Source of the DNA: Streptomyces katrae
GTDB taxonomy: Bacteria; Actinomycetota; Actinomycetes; Streptomycetales; Streptomycetaceae
Length of the DNA: 64,000 bases
Direction: 5' to 3'
Assembly: GCF_002028425.1 (NCBI RefSeq)
Contig: NZ_CP020042.1
Span: forward strand, 248,001-312,000
How positions within the stretch are numbered: position 1 is the first letter of the stretch; each line of letters opens with the position of its first letter. The translations under genes and the position numbers were made by a program. Under the pieces are notes generated by a model. The model was not told the origin of the DNA. It saw only the letters and a list, made by a program, of their open reading frames with translations, and ran no database searches. Positions 8,012 through 16,872 of this stretch are shown one piece after another.

Positions 8012-8971
8012 GTGGCCATCAGCCGGTCTCGGTTCCAGGTAGAAGTACCGGCGGCCCTCGCCGCCTCGCAGGAGGCAGAGGGCCGGCAGGCGTGGACCGC
8101 CGCCCTGCCCGCCCTGGCCGGGGAATTGCTGGGCCGCTGGAACCTGCGCCTGGACGGGCCGCCGGCACACGGGGCCGTCGCGCTCGTCCTGCCGGTGCTC
8201 CAGGCGGACGGCCCGCCCGCCGTGCTCAAACTCCAGCCCGTCGACGAGGAGACACGCGACGAGCCGCTGGCCCTGCGCGTCTGGGGCGACCGCCACGCGG
8301 CCGGACTGCTGAACGCCGCTCCGGAGCGCGGTGCCCTGCTGCTGGAACGTCTCGACGCCGGCAGGTCGCTCTCGGCGGTGCCCGACGGCACCGCGGCCCT
8401 CACCTTCCTTTCCGAGCTGCTGGCGCACCTGTCCGCCGTTCCGGCCCCCGTCGGCCTGCGCCGGCTGGGCGACATCGCCGCCGCGATGCTCGACCGGTTC
8501 CCCGTGTACTCCCGGTCCCTGGCCGATCCGTCCGAGCGACGGCTACTGGCCTCGTGCGCGGCTGCGATGGGGGAACTGCTCGACGAACCCGGCGACCGGC
8601 TCCTGCACTGGGATCTGCACTACGACAACGTCCTCGCTCCTCTTGCGTCCTCTCAGGCGTCCGGACGGGCTCCGTGGCTCGCCATCGACCCCAAGCCGCT
8701 CGCCGGCGATCCCGGCTTCGAACTGCTGCCCGCGCTGCGCAACCGGTGGGACGACGTCCTCGGCGCCGGAGACGTCCCCCGGGCCGTCCGCCACCGCTTC
8801 GACCTCATGACGGAGGTCGTCGGTCTGGACCGGGACCGGGCCCGCGGATGGACGCTCGGCCGCGTCCTGCAGAACTGCCTCTGGGACATCGAGGACGGCG
8901 CGGTCACGCTACAGCCCGAGCAGACGGCCATCGCCCGGGCCCTCCTCGGCCCTCGGCCGCGCGGGCAGTGA
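8012..8971 (+). CDS. APH(6)/hydroxyurea-type antibiotic kinase
   Basis: A 319-residue kinase of the aminoglycoside/hydroxyurea phosphotransferase group (the APH(6) streptomycin 6-kinase family). The catalytic loop LLHWDLHYDNVL puts the base at Asp201, and the metal-binding motif AIDPKPLAGDPGFELLP puts Asp at 226. Both are in the form typical of APH(6) (DLHxxN and IDPKxLxGxxxF). The GTG at 8012 follows GGGGAG by 4 nt. It is not in an aminoglycoside gene cluster, so it may be an intrinsic resistance or metabolite kinase. Substrate unproven. Confidence 0.82.
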   Translation: MAISRSRFQVEVPAALAASQEAEGRQAWTAALPALAGELLGRWNLRLDGPPAHGAVALVLPVLQADGPPAVLKLQPVDEETRDEPLALRVWGDRHAAGLLNAAPERGALLLERLDAGRSLSAVPDGTAALTFLSELLAHLSAVPAPVGLRRLGDIAAAMLDRFPVYSRSLADPSERRLLASCAAAMGELLDEPGDRLLHWDLHYDNVLAPLASSQASGRAPWLAIDPKPLAGDPGFELLPALRNRWDDVLGAGDVPRAVRHRFDLMTEVVGLDRDRARGWTLGRVLQNCLWDIEDGAVTLQPEQTAIARALLGPRPRGQ

Positions 8972-9097
8972 CGCCCTACCGGGCCGGGCCGGCCCGGCGG
9001 CGGCCGACTGTCATCCGATGGGCCCGGCCGCCTCGCCCCCCTGATCCTGCGGAAGATCGCCAAGTAGCCGGGCGGTGGGACCACGGGAGAGTCCGGG

Positions 9098-9388
9098 TCA
9101 GGTCCGCCGGCGGCCGGGGGCGTCGTCGGTCAGTTGGGCGATCCAGCCGTACGGGAGCTCCCCGCCGTCCACGGTGACCGCCTCCACGGCCCTGCTCTCG
9201 GGGTCGATCTCCGCCCGGACCCCCTCCCCCTCGTAGCACGGGTAGCCGGAGACACCGGTGGCGCCGGTCCTCTCGACCCGGGCGGTGCGCAGGACCGCGT
9301 CGTGGCCCTTGGCGTCCTGGACGCCGGGCGGGCCGGGGCGGAGAACGACGGTGTACCGGTCCGGGACCGGGTGGGACTCGGGGGTCAT
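9098..9388 (-). CDS. Small hypothetical protein, leaderless
   Basis: A 96-residue protein. TAGCCT (minus strand, 9395-9400) lies 6 nt before the ATG at 9388, the typical Streptomyces leaderless arrangement, which supports it as a real gene. The sequence (RYTVVLRPGPPGVQ, later VSGYPCYEGEGVRAEIDPES) suggests a small all-beta protein and recalls DUF6296-like proteins, but I am not sure of that. It sits just past the broken 3' end of the DUF4132 gene, partly within the read-through of that frame. Confidence 0.6.
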   Translation of the reverse strand: MTPESHPVPDRYTVVLRPGPPGVQDAKGHDAVLRTARVERTGATGVSGYPCYEGEGVRAEIDPESRAVEAVTVDGGELPYGWIAQLTDDAPGRRRT

Positions 9389-9540
9389 GGGCCCAGGCTA
9401 ATGAGCGGGGCCGCCGCCGGCCCGGAGGCGCGACCGGCACGGGTTTCCGCCGAACAGGCCCGCGCCGCGTCGCCACCGTCCGGGAGGGGGATGACGGGGC
9501 GCAGTGGCCCCGCTCCGGTGCCAAGCGGGGCCGCGACTCG

Positions 9541-11390
9541 GTGGTGTCGACGCCGTAGTCCTCGCCCTCGCCTTCGATCCAGTACTCGGCGCGCAGGCCC
9601 CACTGCGGGAGTTCACGCGTGGCGGGTGGAGCCGAGTCGTCGACGCAGAGGCGGAGCTTGTTGCGCCAGCCGCGGACCGCGGCGAGGGAGTGGAACTGGT
9701 GCTGGCGGACGATGTGCGCCGCGAACCGGTTCGAGTACGTGCCCGTCGCCCGCTCCGCGTCGGTCAGCAGGTACACCTCGCGGTGGGCCTGTTTGAAGGG
9801 CTGGGTGATCGCGTGCCGCTCCAGCCAGTCCCGCCAGGCGACGACCTCGGCGGGCTCGCGGCCGACGGGGTGCCAGAGGGTGACCTCCGTGTCGTGGCCG
9901 GCCGGCTCGACCGGCTCGTCGGCGAGGGTGCGCAGGGCGCCGTCGGCGAAGCCGGCCGCGGTGCCGTCGACCGTCCACAGCAGGCGGCGGGCGAGGCTGC
10001 CGACGAGGGGGTGGTCGAGGTAGCGGTCGCGCCAGGCGGCGTAGGACCACGTGCGGCGGGCGAGGAACTGCCGGTCCAGGCGCTCGGTCTGGGCGCCGAG
10101 CATCCTGTCGATGTCCCTGACGGCGGCCTTGAGCTCCTTCAGCTCCTCGGGGTGGTCGCGCCGGACCGCGGCGGGGACGGACTTGATCTCCTTTCCGCCG
10201 GCGGAGCGCCAGCGCAGGACGGCTTTGGGGCCCTCGATCTCCAGCAGGGCGGTGACGTCACCGAGCTGTGTCGCGCAGCGGCCGACCTCGGTCAGCCCGT
10301 AGGCGGGCACGGCCAGTTCCTCGATCTCCTCCCGGCTGAGGCCGAGCGCTGCCGCCCGGGTGTCGAGGGCGGTGTTGAGCAGTTTGAGGGTGCCCTTGTA
10401 GGTGGTGCGGGTGGCGAGCCGGGCCAGCTCGGCGAGGGCCGCCTCGCTGTCGATACGGGCGAGGGCCGTGACCGCGGCGTTGGCGACCTTGGGGTTCACG
10501 GGCCCGAGGCCGGGGACCTTCTTCAGAGAGGTCTCGACGAGGGCGCCGAGAGCGCGGGCCGTGTCCGGGTGGGCGGGCAGCAGGGCGAGGATCCGGGCGA
10601 GGCCACGCAGGGCGTTGGCGTTGCGCGGGTCGAAGACGAGGTGGGGGTCGGGCCCGTACTGCACGGTGGTGAACGCGAAGGTGCGGGGGCGGCCGACGAG
10701 CGGGAGCCAGCCGAGCACCGCCGCGCGCACGGCGTCGGTGCCGAGGGATGCGGCGAGGGTGAGAGCGGCCTTGTCCCACTGGGCCGTGGGTTTGGCCGAC
10801 GTCGCGGTGGTGGCGTGGACGAGCAGGGGCAGCAGTCCGGGTTCCCCGGCGGCCTCCTTCATGGCCTGCTCGGCCCATGCCTCTCCCACGTTCAGCACGG
10901 GTTCCGTCAGCCTTTTCGCCAAGGCCGCCATCTCCGGCCGGCGGTACGCCTCCAGTGCGGATCGCCGCAGGAACGCCACGACGGGTGCCGACAGGGTTCG
11001 CCCGGCGGCCAGTTCGTGCTCGGCGGCGAACCGTGCGTCACCGTCGGACCAGCTGGAAACCTCCCTGCCGAGCTTGTCCAGCTCGGCGGTGCGCTCAGCG
11101 GCGAGCGGATCACCGGGCAGGCCCGCACCCACGGCTTGCAGGAGCCGCAACACCTTCGACCGCGGGCGCTCCTCGGAGCCGAACGTGGTGTACAGCCGGC
11201 CGAACTCTCGTGCGACGTCCGCGCGCACCGCGGGATCGAGGCCCTCCAGCAGCTCGATCGTCCGGACCCAGACGTCCCCGCTGACGGTCGCCCGGGCCGT
11301 CGCCAGGCCCAGCGCCTCGTACGCGAGCGGACCGGCCTCGCGCGCGGCCGCGTGGCCCTGGATCCTGCTCAGCTTGCCCGGCGCGTCCAC
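9541..11390 (-). pseudogene. DUF4132 protein, C-terminally truncated
   Basis: About 616 residues match the DUF4132 style: HEAT-like helical repeats, then ERLDRQFLARRTWSYAAWRDRYLDHPLVG, LARRLLWTV and HREVYLLTDAERATGTYSNRFAAHIV, ending WIEGEGEDYGVD. Family members continue for a further 150-200 residues that are absent here. After about 9541 the frame stays open but runs into unrelated low-quality sequence to 8976. The GTG at 11390 lies 2 nt after the stop of the preceding small gene, so the two were translated together. DUF4132 function is not established. The break point looks like a deletion. Confidence 0.7.
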
Positions 11391-11392
11391 GG

Positions 11393-11788
11393 TCAGCCAC
11401 CCACCAGCGGCACGAGCTTCAGGAACGTCACCTCGACGCCGGGCGGCAGCTCCAGCTCCTCGTCCGGGTCCGTGACCTGCCGGTCCCCGACGAGCACCAG
11501 GAACCCGTTCCCCGCGAACGCGGCCAGCGCGCGCTGCGCCTGGGCCTGCGGGTCGATGCGGCGCGGGGTGCGCAGCGCGTATCCGCTCGGAACCCGCTCG
11601 GTGTCCTGCGGCTGCACGAGGCCCTGGAACATGTGCGGCTCCGCGCGCGCGTTGAACTCCGCGGCCTCCTGGAAGGCCCGCCGCCGGATCAACTCACGCA
11701 CGGTGAGCCGCTCCTCGGCGATCTCGAGTCCGAAGACTGCGCCCCTGTCCCCCGTTGTCGTCTCGTCGACGACCGTCACCGTTCCCAT
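11393..11788 (-). CDS. Small protein ending in Gly-Gly, DUF4132 partner
   Basis: A 131-residue protein beginning TVTVVDETTTGDRGAVFGL and containing ERLTVRELIRRRAFQEAAEFN, a beta-beta-alpha opening like that of beta-grasp (ubiquitin-like) folds. It ends VTFLKLVPLVGG with the stop directly after the double glycine. The DUF4132 start follows 2 nt later, implying translational coupling. I recall the same pair side by side in other actinomycetes. The Gly-Gly end and fold hint raise the idea of a modifier or thiocarboxylate carrier, but no E1- or protease-like gene is adjacent, so this is inference. The start is the ATG at 11788; one ten codons upstream is possible. Confidence 0.75.
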   Translation of the reverse strand: MGTVTVVDETTTGDRGAVFGLEIAEERLTVRELIRRRAFQEAAEFNARAEPHMFQGLVQPQDTERVPSGYALRTPRRIDPQAQAQRALAAFAGNGFLVLVGDRQVTDPDEELELPPGVEVTFLKLVPLVGG

Positions 11789-11855
11789 GCCGACGACGCT
11801 ACGGGGTACCACTGACAACGGCCCCTCACGGCGGCTTCCGGGCCCCGCATCGGCC

Positions 11856-13388
11856 TCAGGCCGGCCGGCCGTCCGCCCGGTCGGCTCCCGGTGCGCCGGG
11901 ACGCGCCCCGCTCATGAGCGCCGCGTAGAGCAGCAGGGACGCGGTCAGGCCCACCGCCCAGCCGTAGTCCGCCAGCGGCTTGAGGAAGGGGATCAGGCCC
12001 GCTTCGGGGAACGGGCCCTTGCCGGGGGACGAGTGGGAGCCGCCGATGGCCAGTACCCCGCCGGCCGCGAAGGCGGCCAGGGCCCGGAGGTTCCAGCCTC
12101 CCGTGTACCAGTACGGGCCGCCCTCCTGGTAGAGGCCGGGCAGCGAGAGCCGGGTGCGGCGCACGACCCAGTAGTCCGCGATGAGGACGCCGGCCACGGC
12201 ACCGAGCAGCCCGCCGACCAGGCCCAGCCAGGTGAAGATGTACAGCTCGGGGGTGGACGTCAGTTGCCACGGCATGACCAGCACGCCGACCACGCCGGTG
12301 ATCAGCGCGCCCCGGCGGAAGTCGATCAGGCGGGGGGCCAGGTTGGCCAGGTCGTAGGCCGGGGAGACGACGTTCGCCGCGATGTTCACCGAGATCGTCG
12401 CGACCAGCACGGTGACCAGGGCGAACAGCAGCCCGAAGACGCTGTCGGCCTTGGCGGCGAGCTCCACGGGGTCCCAGATCGGGGCTCCGTACACCGCCTC
12501 CGAGCCGGAGGTGACGAACACCGACAGCAGCGCGAAGAGGGTCATCGTCGTCGGCAGCCCGAGGGTCTGTCCGAGGATCTGGGAGCGCTGGCCCGCGCCG
12601 AAGCGTGTGAAGTCGGGGATGTTGAGGGAGAGGGTGGACCAGAAGGCGATCATCCCCATGAGCGAGGGGAAGAAGACCGGCCAGAAGTCCGCGCCCCAGC
12701 CGAGCCGGGACGGCTGGTCGAGCAGTTCGCCGAAGCCGCCCGCCTTCACCCCGGTCCACACCAGCAGGGTCAGCGCGCCGACGATGACGAAGGGCGCGGC
12801 CCAGTTCTCGAAGCGTCGCAGGGCCTCCATCCCCCGGTAGATGATGGCGAGCTCGAGGACCCAGAAGACGACGAAGCACAGCCACAGCGTCCACGGCTCG
12901 CCGCCGATCTCGGCGGCCCCCGCCCAGCCGCCGAAGATCTTGCCGAGCAGGACGAAGATCCCGGACCCGCCGATCCAGGTCTGGATCCCGAACCAGCAGC
13001 AGGCCACGGCCGCCCGGATGAGCGCGGCCAGGTTGGCGCCGCGGACCCCGAACGAGGCGCGGGCCAGAACGGGGAACGGGATCCCGTACTTGGGGCCGGC
13101 GTGCCCGGTGAGGAGCATCGGCACGAGCACGACCAGGTTGGCGAGCGCGATGGTGAAGACGGCCTGCTTCCAGTCCATGCCGAGGGCCACCAGCCCGGAG
13201 GCGAGCAGCCAGGAGGGGATGTTGTGCGCCATGCCGACCCACAGGGCGGTGAAGTTGTACGTCGTCCACCGCCGGGCCCCGACCGGTACGGGGAGGAGGT
13301 CGGGGTTGGCGAAGCGGCCGTCGGAGGGGACTTCGCCGGGGGCGAGCTCGACGCGGTCCCCGGTCTCGGCGCTCGATTGGTCGGGCAT
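11856..13388 (-). CDS. NCS1-family nucleobase/hydantoin symporter
   Basis: A 510-residue cytosolic-membrane permease with about 12 hydrophobic helices. The N-terminal part has the NCS1 signature: NPDLLPVPVGARRWTTYNF, then ALWVGMAHNIPSWLLASGL, and QTWIGGSGIF in helix 3. Relatives import uracil, allantoin, hydantoins or cytosine with H+ or Na+. The ATG at 13388 is preceded by a clear leader; the open frame runs further upstream but is Gly/Ser/Arg-rich non-coding in style. It is divergent from the DUF1330 gene with an inverted repeat between them. The substrate cannot be told from sequence. Confidence 0.9.
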   Translation of the reverse strand: MPDQSSAETGDRVELAPGEVPSDGRFANPDLLPVPVGARRWTTYNFTALWVGMAHNIPSWLLASGLVALGMDWKQAVFTIALANLVVLVPMLLTGHAGPKYGIPFPVLARASFGVRGANLAALIRAAVACCWFGIQTWIGGSGIFVLLGKIFGGWAGAAEIGGEPWTLWLCFVVFWVLELAIIYRGMEALRRFENWAAPFVIVGALTLLVWTGVKAGGFGELLDQPSRLGWGADFWPVFFPSLMGMIAFWSTLSLNIPDFTRFGAGQRSQILGQTLGLPTTMTLFALLSVFVTSGSEAVYGAPIWDPVELAAKADSVFGLLFALVTVLVATISVNIAANVVSPAYDLANLAPRLIDFRRGALITGVVGVLVMPWQLTSTPELYIFTWLGLVGGLLGAVAGVLIADYWVVRRTRLSLPGLYQEGGPYWYTGGWNLRALAAFAAGGVLAIGGSHSSPGKGPFPEAGLIPFLKPLADYGWAVGLTASLLLYAALMSGARPGAPGADRADGRPA

Positions 13389-13540
13389 GTGCGCACACCC
13401 CTTCGGGTCGGGTGGAGATCTCGGCCAGGACGGGGAACGGTTCACGTTTCCGCTTCCGCTTCCGCCTCCGGGAGCCACCCCATACTGTCGCCCCGGACCG
13501 CTCCGGAGCGAGAGGGATGCCGCCCCTGCGTCGGCAGGCG

Positions 13541-13557
13541 ATTACCTCTGCGGTAAT
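13541..13557. promoter_or_regulatory. Inverted repeat, possible operator
   Basis: ATTACC-TCTGC-GGTAAT is a perfect 6-bp inverted repeat with 5-nt spacer, lying between the divergent permease and DUF1330 genes. The size fits a dimeric regulator such as GntR type; no regulator gene is adjacent. Confidence 0.45.
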
Positions 13558-13636
13558 GGCCGCGCAACGGGCCGCCTGGCTACGTTCGGAGCGTTGTCCC
13601 GCACGGGGACGCGGACAGGCGGCAAAGGAACGTGAC

Positions 13637-13978
13637 ATGTCTGCTTACGGCTTCGCACATCTGCGCAACCGTCGTCATCACCCCGACATCCTGGAGTACC
13701 TGGAGCGCATCCAGGACACCCTCGATCCCTTCGACGGCCGCTTCGTCATCCACGGCCCTCCGGCCCGGGTGGTGGAAGGGGCCTGGCCCGGCAGCATGGT
13801 GCTGATCGAGTTCCCCGACCTGGCCGTGGCACAGGCCTGGTACGAGTCCCCCGCCTACCAGGAGATCCTGCGGCTGCGGACCGACCACATCGAGGGGGAC
13901 CTGCTGCTGATCGAGGGTGTCGGGCCGGCGTACGACCCGCGCAAAAGGGCGGCGGTCCTTCGTACAGGAGCGGGGTGA
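13637..13978 (+). CDS. DUF1330 family protein
   Basis: A 113-residue protein of the DUF1330 (dimeric alpha/beta barrel) family. Diagnostic stretches are LERIQDTLDPFDGRFVIHG, VVEGAWPGSMVLIEFPD and AQAWYESPAYQEILRLR, where family members carry the same wording. An AAAGGAA ribosome site lies 6 nt before the ATG. No function is established for the family. It is divergent from the NCS1 permease and could be co-regulated through the repeat at 13541. Confidence 0.88.
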   Translation: MSAYGFAHLRNRRHHPDILEYLERIQDTLDPFDGRFVIHGPPARVVEGAWPGSMVLIEFPDLAVAQAWYESPAYQEILRLRTDHIEGDLLLIEGVGPAYDPRKRAAVLRTGAG

Positions 13979-14199
13979 CGGCGGCGGCCGAGCCGCCGGG
14001 CGGAAGCGGGAGCGCGTCGTCGAACGCCGGGATGATTCCGCCGCCCTCCTGGGGGTGAGCGAGCTCGGTGGAAGTGCCGATGCCATCAGAGGAATCCGCA
14101 ATCCCCTCCGGGGACGGGCTCGGGCCGACACCGGCACGGCGCGTCCGGGCCGCCGTTGCCGCGGCGGGTGAGGGGCTGTCGCGGTCACTGCCCGCCGCG

Positions 14200-14473
14200 C
14201 TGATGGGCCGGGGCGCCTCCACCTCCCGCATGCTCGGCAGGTGCGCGGCCCCGTTCGGCGCCTTCCTCGGCGGCCGGCTTGCCACCGCCTGCGACGTGCG
14301 CACCCCGCTCTACACCGCTGCCGGCCTCCTCCTGTCGATGACGGCCGTCACGGCGTCCATGACCGGCAACCGCCGGGGTCGAGGCGGCGCTGCGTGCTGC
14401 CGTCCCGGCCGGGGGTCCGGATCACGCGGCCGGCACGGAGCCCGACCGGGAGAGTGCACCCCGCCCGTCGTGA
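14200..14473 (+). pseudogene. C-terminal remnant of an MFS transporter
   Basis: The plus strand reads LMGRGASTSRMLGRCAAPFG, AFLGGRLATACDVRTPLYTA and AGLLLSMTAVTASMTGNR, the last two helices of an MFS permease. A frameshift then follows and the other frame continues EAALRAAVPAGGPDHAAGTE, ending at a TGA at 14471-14473. No N-terminal ten helices are present, so only the tail of a deleted gene is left. Between 13979 and 14200 I see no feature. Confidence 0.6.
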
Positions 14474-14520
14474 CGCCCGCCGCGGAGGCGGCCTTTCCGG
14501 TCGCCGGACCCGGGGTTCCC

Positions 14521-14548
14521 GGCATCCCCTCCCGTGCGAGGGGATGCC
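14521..14548. terminator. Perfect 11-bp hairpin terminator
   Basis: GGCATCCCCTC (14521-14531) and GAGGGGATGCC (14538-14548) form a perfect stem with a 6-nt loop. It lies 27 nt beyond the stop of the NADH dehydrogenase gene (minus strand) and also after the MFS remnant. Confidence 0.75.
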
Positions 14549-14575
14549 GCAACCGCTCCCCTGCCCCGCGCTCCC

Positions 14576-15940
14576 TCAGCCGGTGGCGCGCAGGGCCGCC
14601 GTGTGGGCCCGTACCTGATCGGGGGTCAGGTAGGCGTCGCTGTGCTCGAATTCCCGCAGGGTCGGCGGCTTGGAGGCCCGCAGGCCCGTCCGGACGAAGT
14701 CGTCCCCGGCCACCGCGTTGAGCAGCCAGTTCGTCAGGACGCGCGTCTTGGCGACATTGGTCCGCAGCGCGGACCAGTGGTAGCCGCGGGCCACGGCCTG
14801 GGCCGGCAGGCCGCGCAGCGGGACCCCCAGCGGCTTGGACACCGCGTCGGTGCCGCCCAGGTCGACGACGAGTCCCAGGTCCTTGTGCACGTACGGGCGC
14901 AGCGGCCGCCGGCGCAGTGTCGCGACCAGGTTGTCCGCGAGGACGCGGCCCTGGCGCAGGGCGTGCTGGGCGGTGGGCGGGCAGAGGGCGCCCTCCTGCC
15001 CGGCGGCGAGGTCGGGGACGGCCGCGGCGTCTCCCAGCGCGAAGACCCCGGCCGCGCCGGGCACCGTCATCTCCGGCGTCACCAGCAGCCTGCCGCGCAC
15101 GGTTTCCGCGCCGAGGGTGCCGATCAGGGGGCTGGCGGCCACCCCCGCCGTCCAGATGAGGGTCCTGCTGGGCAGCACCCTGCCGTCGGTCAGCGTCACC
15201 TCCGTGGGTCCGGCCTTGGCGACGCTGACGCCGAGGGAGACCTGGATGCCGCGGCGGCGCAGGATGTCCAGGGCGGCCCGCCCCAGGGAGTCGCCGAGCT
15301 CGGGCATGAGCCGGGGGGCGAGGTCGAGGAGGTGCCAGGTGATCTGGCGGGGGTCCAGCCGGGGGTAGCGCTTGACGGCGTGGTGGGTGAGACGTTGCAG
15401 GCAAGCCGCCGTCTCGGTGCCGGCGTACCCGCCGCCGACCACGACGAAGCACAGCCGGGAGGCCCGTTCCGCCTCGTCCTCGCTCGCGTCGGCCAGGTCC
15501 AGCTGGGAGATGACGTGGTCGCGCAGATAGGTGGCTTCGGCGAGGGTCTTCATGCCCCGGGCGTGCTCGGTGAGGCCGGGGATGTCGAAGGTGCGGGTGA
15601 TGCTGCCGGGAGCCAGCACGAGGTAGTCGTAGGCCCGTTCCGTCAGCTCGCCGGTGATCTTGCGGATGATGCAGACCTTCGCCCGGGTGTCCACGCCGAC
15701 GGCGCCGCCGGGGATGATCCGGGTGCGGTAGCGGCTGCTGCGCCGCAGGGAGACGGCGACGGACTGCGGGGTGAGCACTCCGGACGCCACTTGTGGCAGC
15801 AACGGCAGGTAGAGCTGGTAGGAGTTGGGGGTGACCAGGGCGATGTCCGCCTCGGCGGGCGCCAGCCTGCGCTCCAGCCGGCGGATGCACTCCACCCCGG
15901 CGAATCCGGCTCCCACCACGAGGATCCTCGGTCGTTCCAC
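14576..15940 (-). CDS. Type II NADH dehydrogenase (NDH-2)
   Basis: A 454-residue FAD flavoprotein that would pass electrons from NADH to quinone at the membrane without pumping protons. The FAD motif VVGAGFAGVECIRRL is at the N-terminus, followed by LVTPNSYQLYLPLLPQVASG. The NADH motif VVVGGGYAGTETAACL follows in the middle, with FALGDAAAVP and the quinone-site region CPPTAQHALRQG later. The GTG at 15940 is preceded by GAAGGGA at about 10 nt; the upstream open frame is not protein-like. It is divergent from the gene at 16139 and is probably a stand-alone unit ending at the hairpin 14521-14548. Confidence 0.9.
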   Translation of the reverse strand: MERPRILVVGAGFAGVECIRRLERRLAPAEADIALVTPNSYQLYLPLLPQVASGVLTPQSVAVSLRRSSRYRTRIIPGGAVGVDTRAKVCIIRKITGELTERAYDYLVLAPGSITRTFDIPGLTEHARGMKTLAEATYLRDHVISQLDLADASEDEAERASRLCFVVVGGGYAGTETAACLQRLTHHAVKRYPRLDPRQITWHLLDLAPRLMPELGDSLGRAALDILRRRGIQVSLGVSVAKAGPTEVTLTDGRVLPSRTLIWTAGVAASPLIGTLGAETVRGRLLVTPEMTVPGAAGVFALGDAAAVPDLAAGQEGALCPPTAQHALRQGRVLADNLVATLRRRPLRPYVHKDLGLVVDLGGTDAVSKPLGVPLRGLPAQAVARGYHWSALRTNVAKTRVLTNWLLNAVAGDDFVRTGLRASKPPTLREFEHSDAYLTPDQVRAHTAALRATG

Positions 15941-16138
15941 GGTGTCCGTCCCTTCTCTCGCCTGCCAGGTCTCCCCCGCACCTGCCCCGCCCGGGGCCGG
16001 TCTGCACGTACCGCGGGCCGCCCGATGCGGATCGGGGCGGATCGGGGGCACCCCCGGGCGGGAAGCCGGCTGCTCCGTGCGGGGTATGCCCGGCGCCATC
16101 GTGGCTGACCGGGTGGCGGGCAGGGCAGGTGTGGAGGC

Positions 16139-16615
16139 GTGAGAGAACACGCGAACCACCGCTACGCCGTCGCCGTCGTCCACAGCAGCGGCGGCTGGAA
16201 GTGCATCCGGCTGGAGCGCACCGCGCTGACCGGTCTCGACGAGGCGATCAGCGCCGTGCGCGAGGCCTGGACCGGCGACGCGGACGCCGTGTTCGGGTTC
16301 TTCAACGCGGACGAGGAGTTCTTCCTGATCGTGCGCCCCACGGCGGGCGGGACGGACCTGATGCTGTCGGACACCCGGGCCGCCGAGCAGCACACGCTCG
16401 CCGCCCAGGTCCTGGACGTCCTGCGCGTCAACGGGCCCGGGAAGGGGGTGGCCGGTCCTTCACCGGCCGGCGCGCTGGGCATCCTGGGCGACGCGGGCAT
16501 CGGCCCGGCCGACATGGCCGCCCTCCTGCGGGCCGGTGCCCTGCCCGACGACCAGCTGCGGAGCCTGGCCGAGCAGGCGGGGTTCGGAGCCCAGTTCGAG
16601 GACGCCCGGCGGTAG
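16139..16615 (+). CDS. Hypothetical protein, tRNA-deaminase-associated-like
   Basis: A 158-residue soluble protein. The N-terminal 70 residues (YAVAVVHSSGGWKCIRLERT, then FNADEEFFLIVRP) resemble the small proteins encoded beside tadA in actinomycetes, which have the same order of a strand, an acidic helix and EFFLIVRP. The C-terminal half is Gly/Ala-rich helix. No tadA gene is nearby, so the resemblance may only be of fold. The GTG start has GGAGG 3-4 nt upstream, which is short spacing. Low certainty on identity, good certainty that it is coding. Confidence 0.65.
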   Translation: MREHANHRYAVAVVHSSGGWKCIRLERTALTGLDEAISAVREAWTGDADAVFGFFNADEEFFLIVRPTAGGTDLMLSDTRAAEQHTLAAQVLDVLRVNGPGKGVAGPSPAGALGILGDAGIGPADMAALLRAGALPDDQLRSLAEQAGFGAQFEDARR

Positions 16616-16639
16616 GACCGTCGTCGGACTCCCGGTAGT

Positions 16640-16872
16640 TGAGCGGAAAATTTTATGAATGGAGCCGTGCTGGCCGAAAATATTTACCCAATTTGGTGAT
16701 CGGTGCACTGATGTTTCATCATCGTGACTGAGCGTCATGTTCTGGCGTTCACCGAGCAGGCGAGGGCACCGGGGGGTCCCTCGTTCACCCCGGCCCGTCC
16801 GGCCGGAGCGTGCCCGCTCCCGCCGCGCAGAGCCGCGGCTTCCGTTCCGATCCACCACCTAGGCAAAGGCCC
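16640..16872 (+). promoter_or_regulatory. AT-rich promoter region of the LuxE/LuxC operon
   Basis: The stretch 16640-16720 is the most AT-rich of its neighbourhood. It holds GCGGAAAATTTT and CCGAAAATATTT, a degenerate direct repeat 33 nt apart, and GATGTTTCATC, an inverted repeat with 3-nt centre, at about 16710. Low GC in front of a biosynthetic operon often marks a controlled promoter in Streptomyces. No regulator gene is adjacent. Confidence 0.5.

Noticed and set aside
7758..8042. A Cys-containing short protein or cysteine-responsive leader
   Set aside because: No proper ribosome site, the frame runs through the 7-nt repeats into the kinase gene in another frame, and the sequence does not match known actinobacterial cysteine leaders.
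9504..13556. A 1350-residue open frame on the plus strand
   Set aside because: It lies opposite the DUF4132, Gly-Gly and permease genes and reads as Gly/Arg/Glu/Val-rich sequence without any domain; it is a codon-bias shadow.
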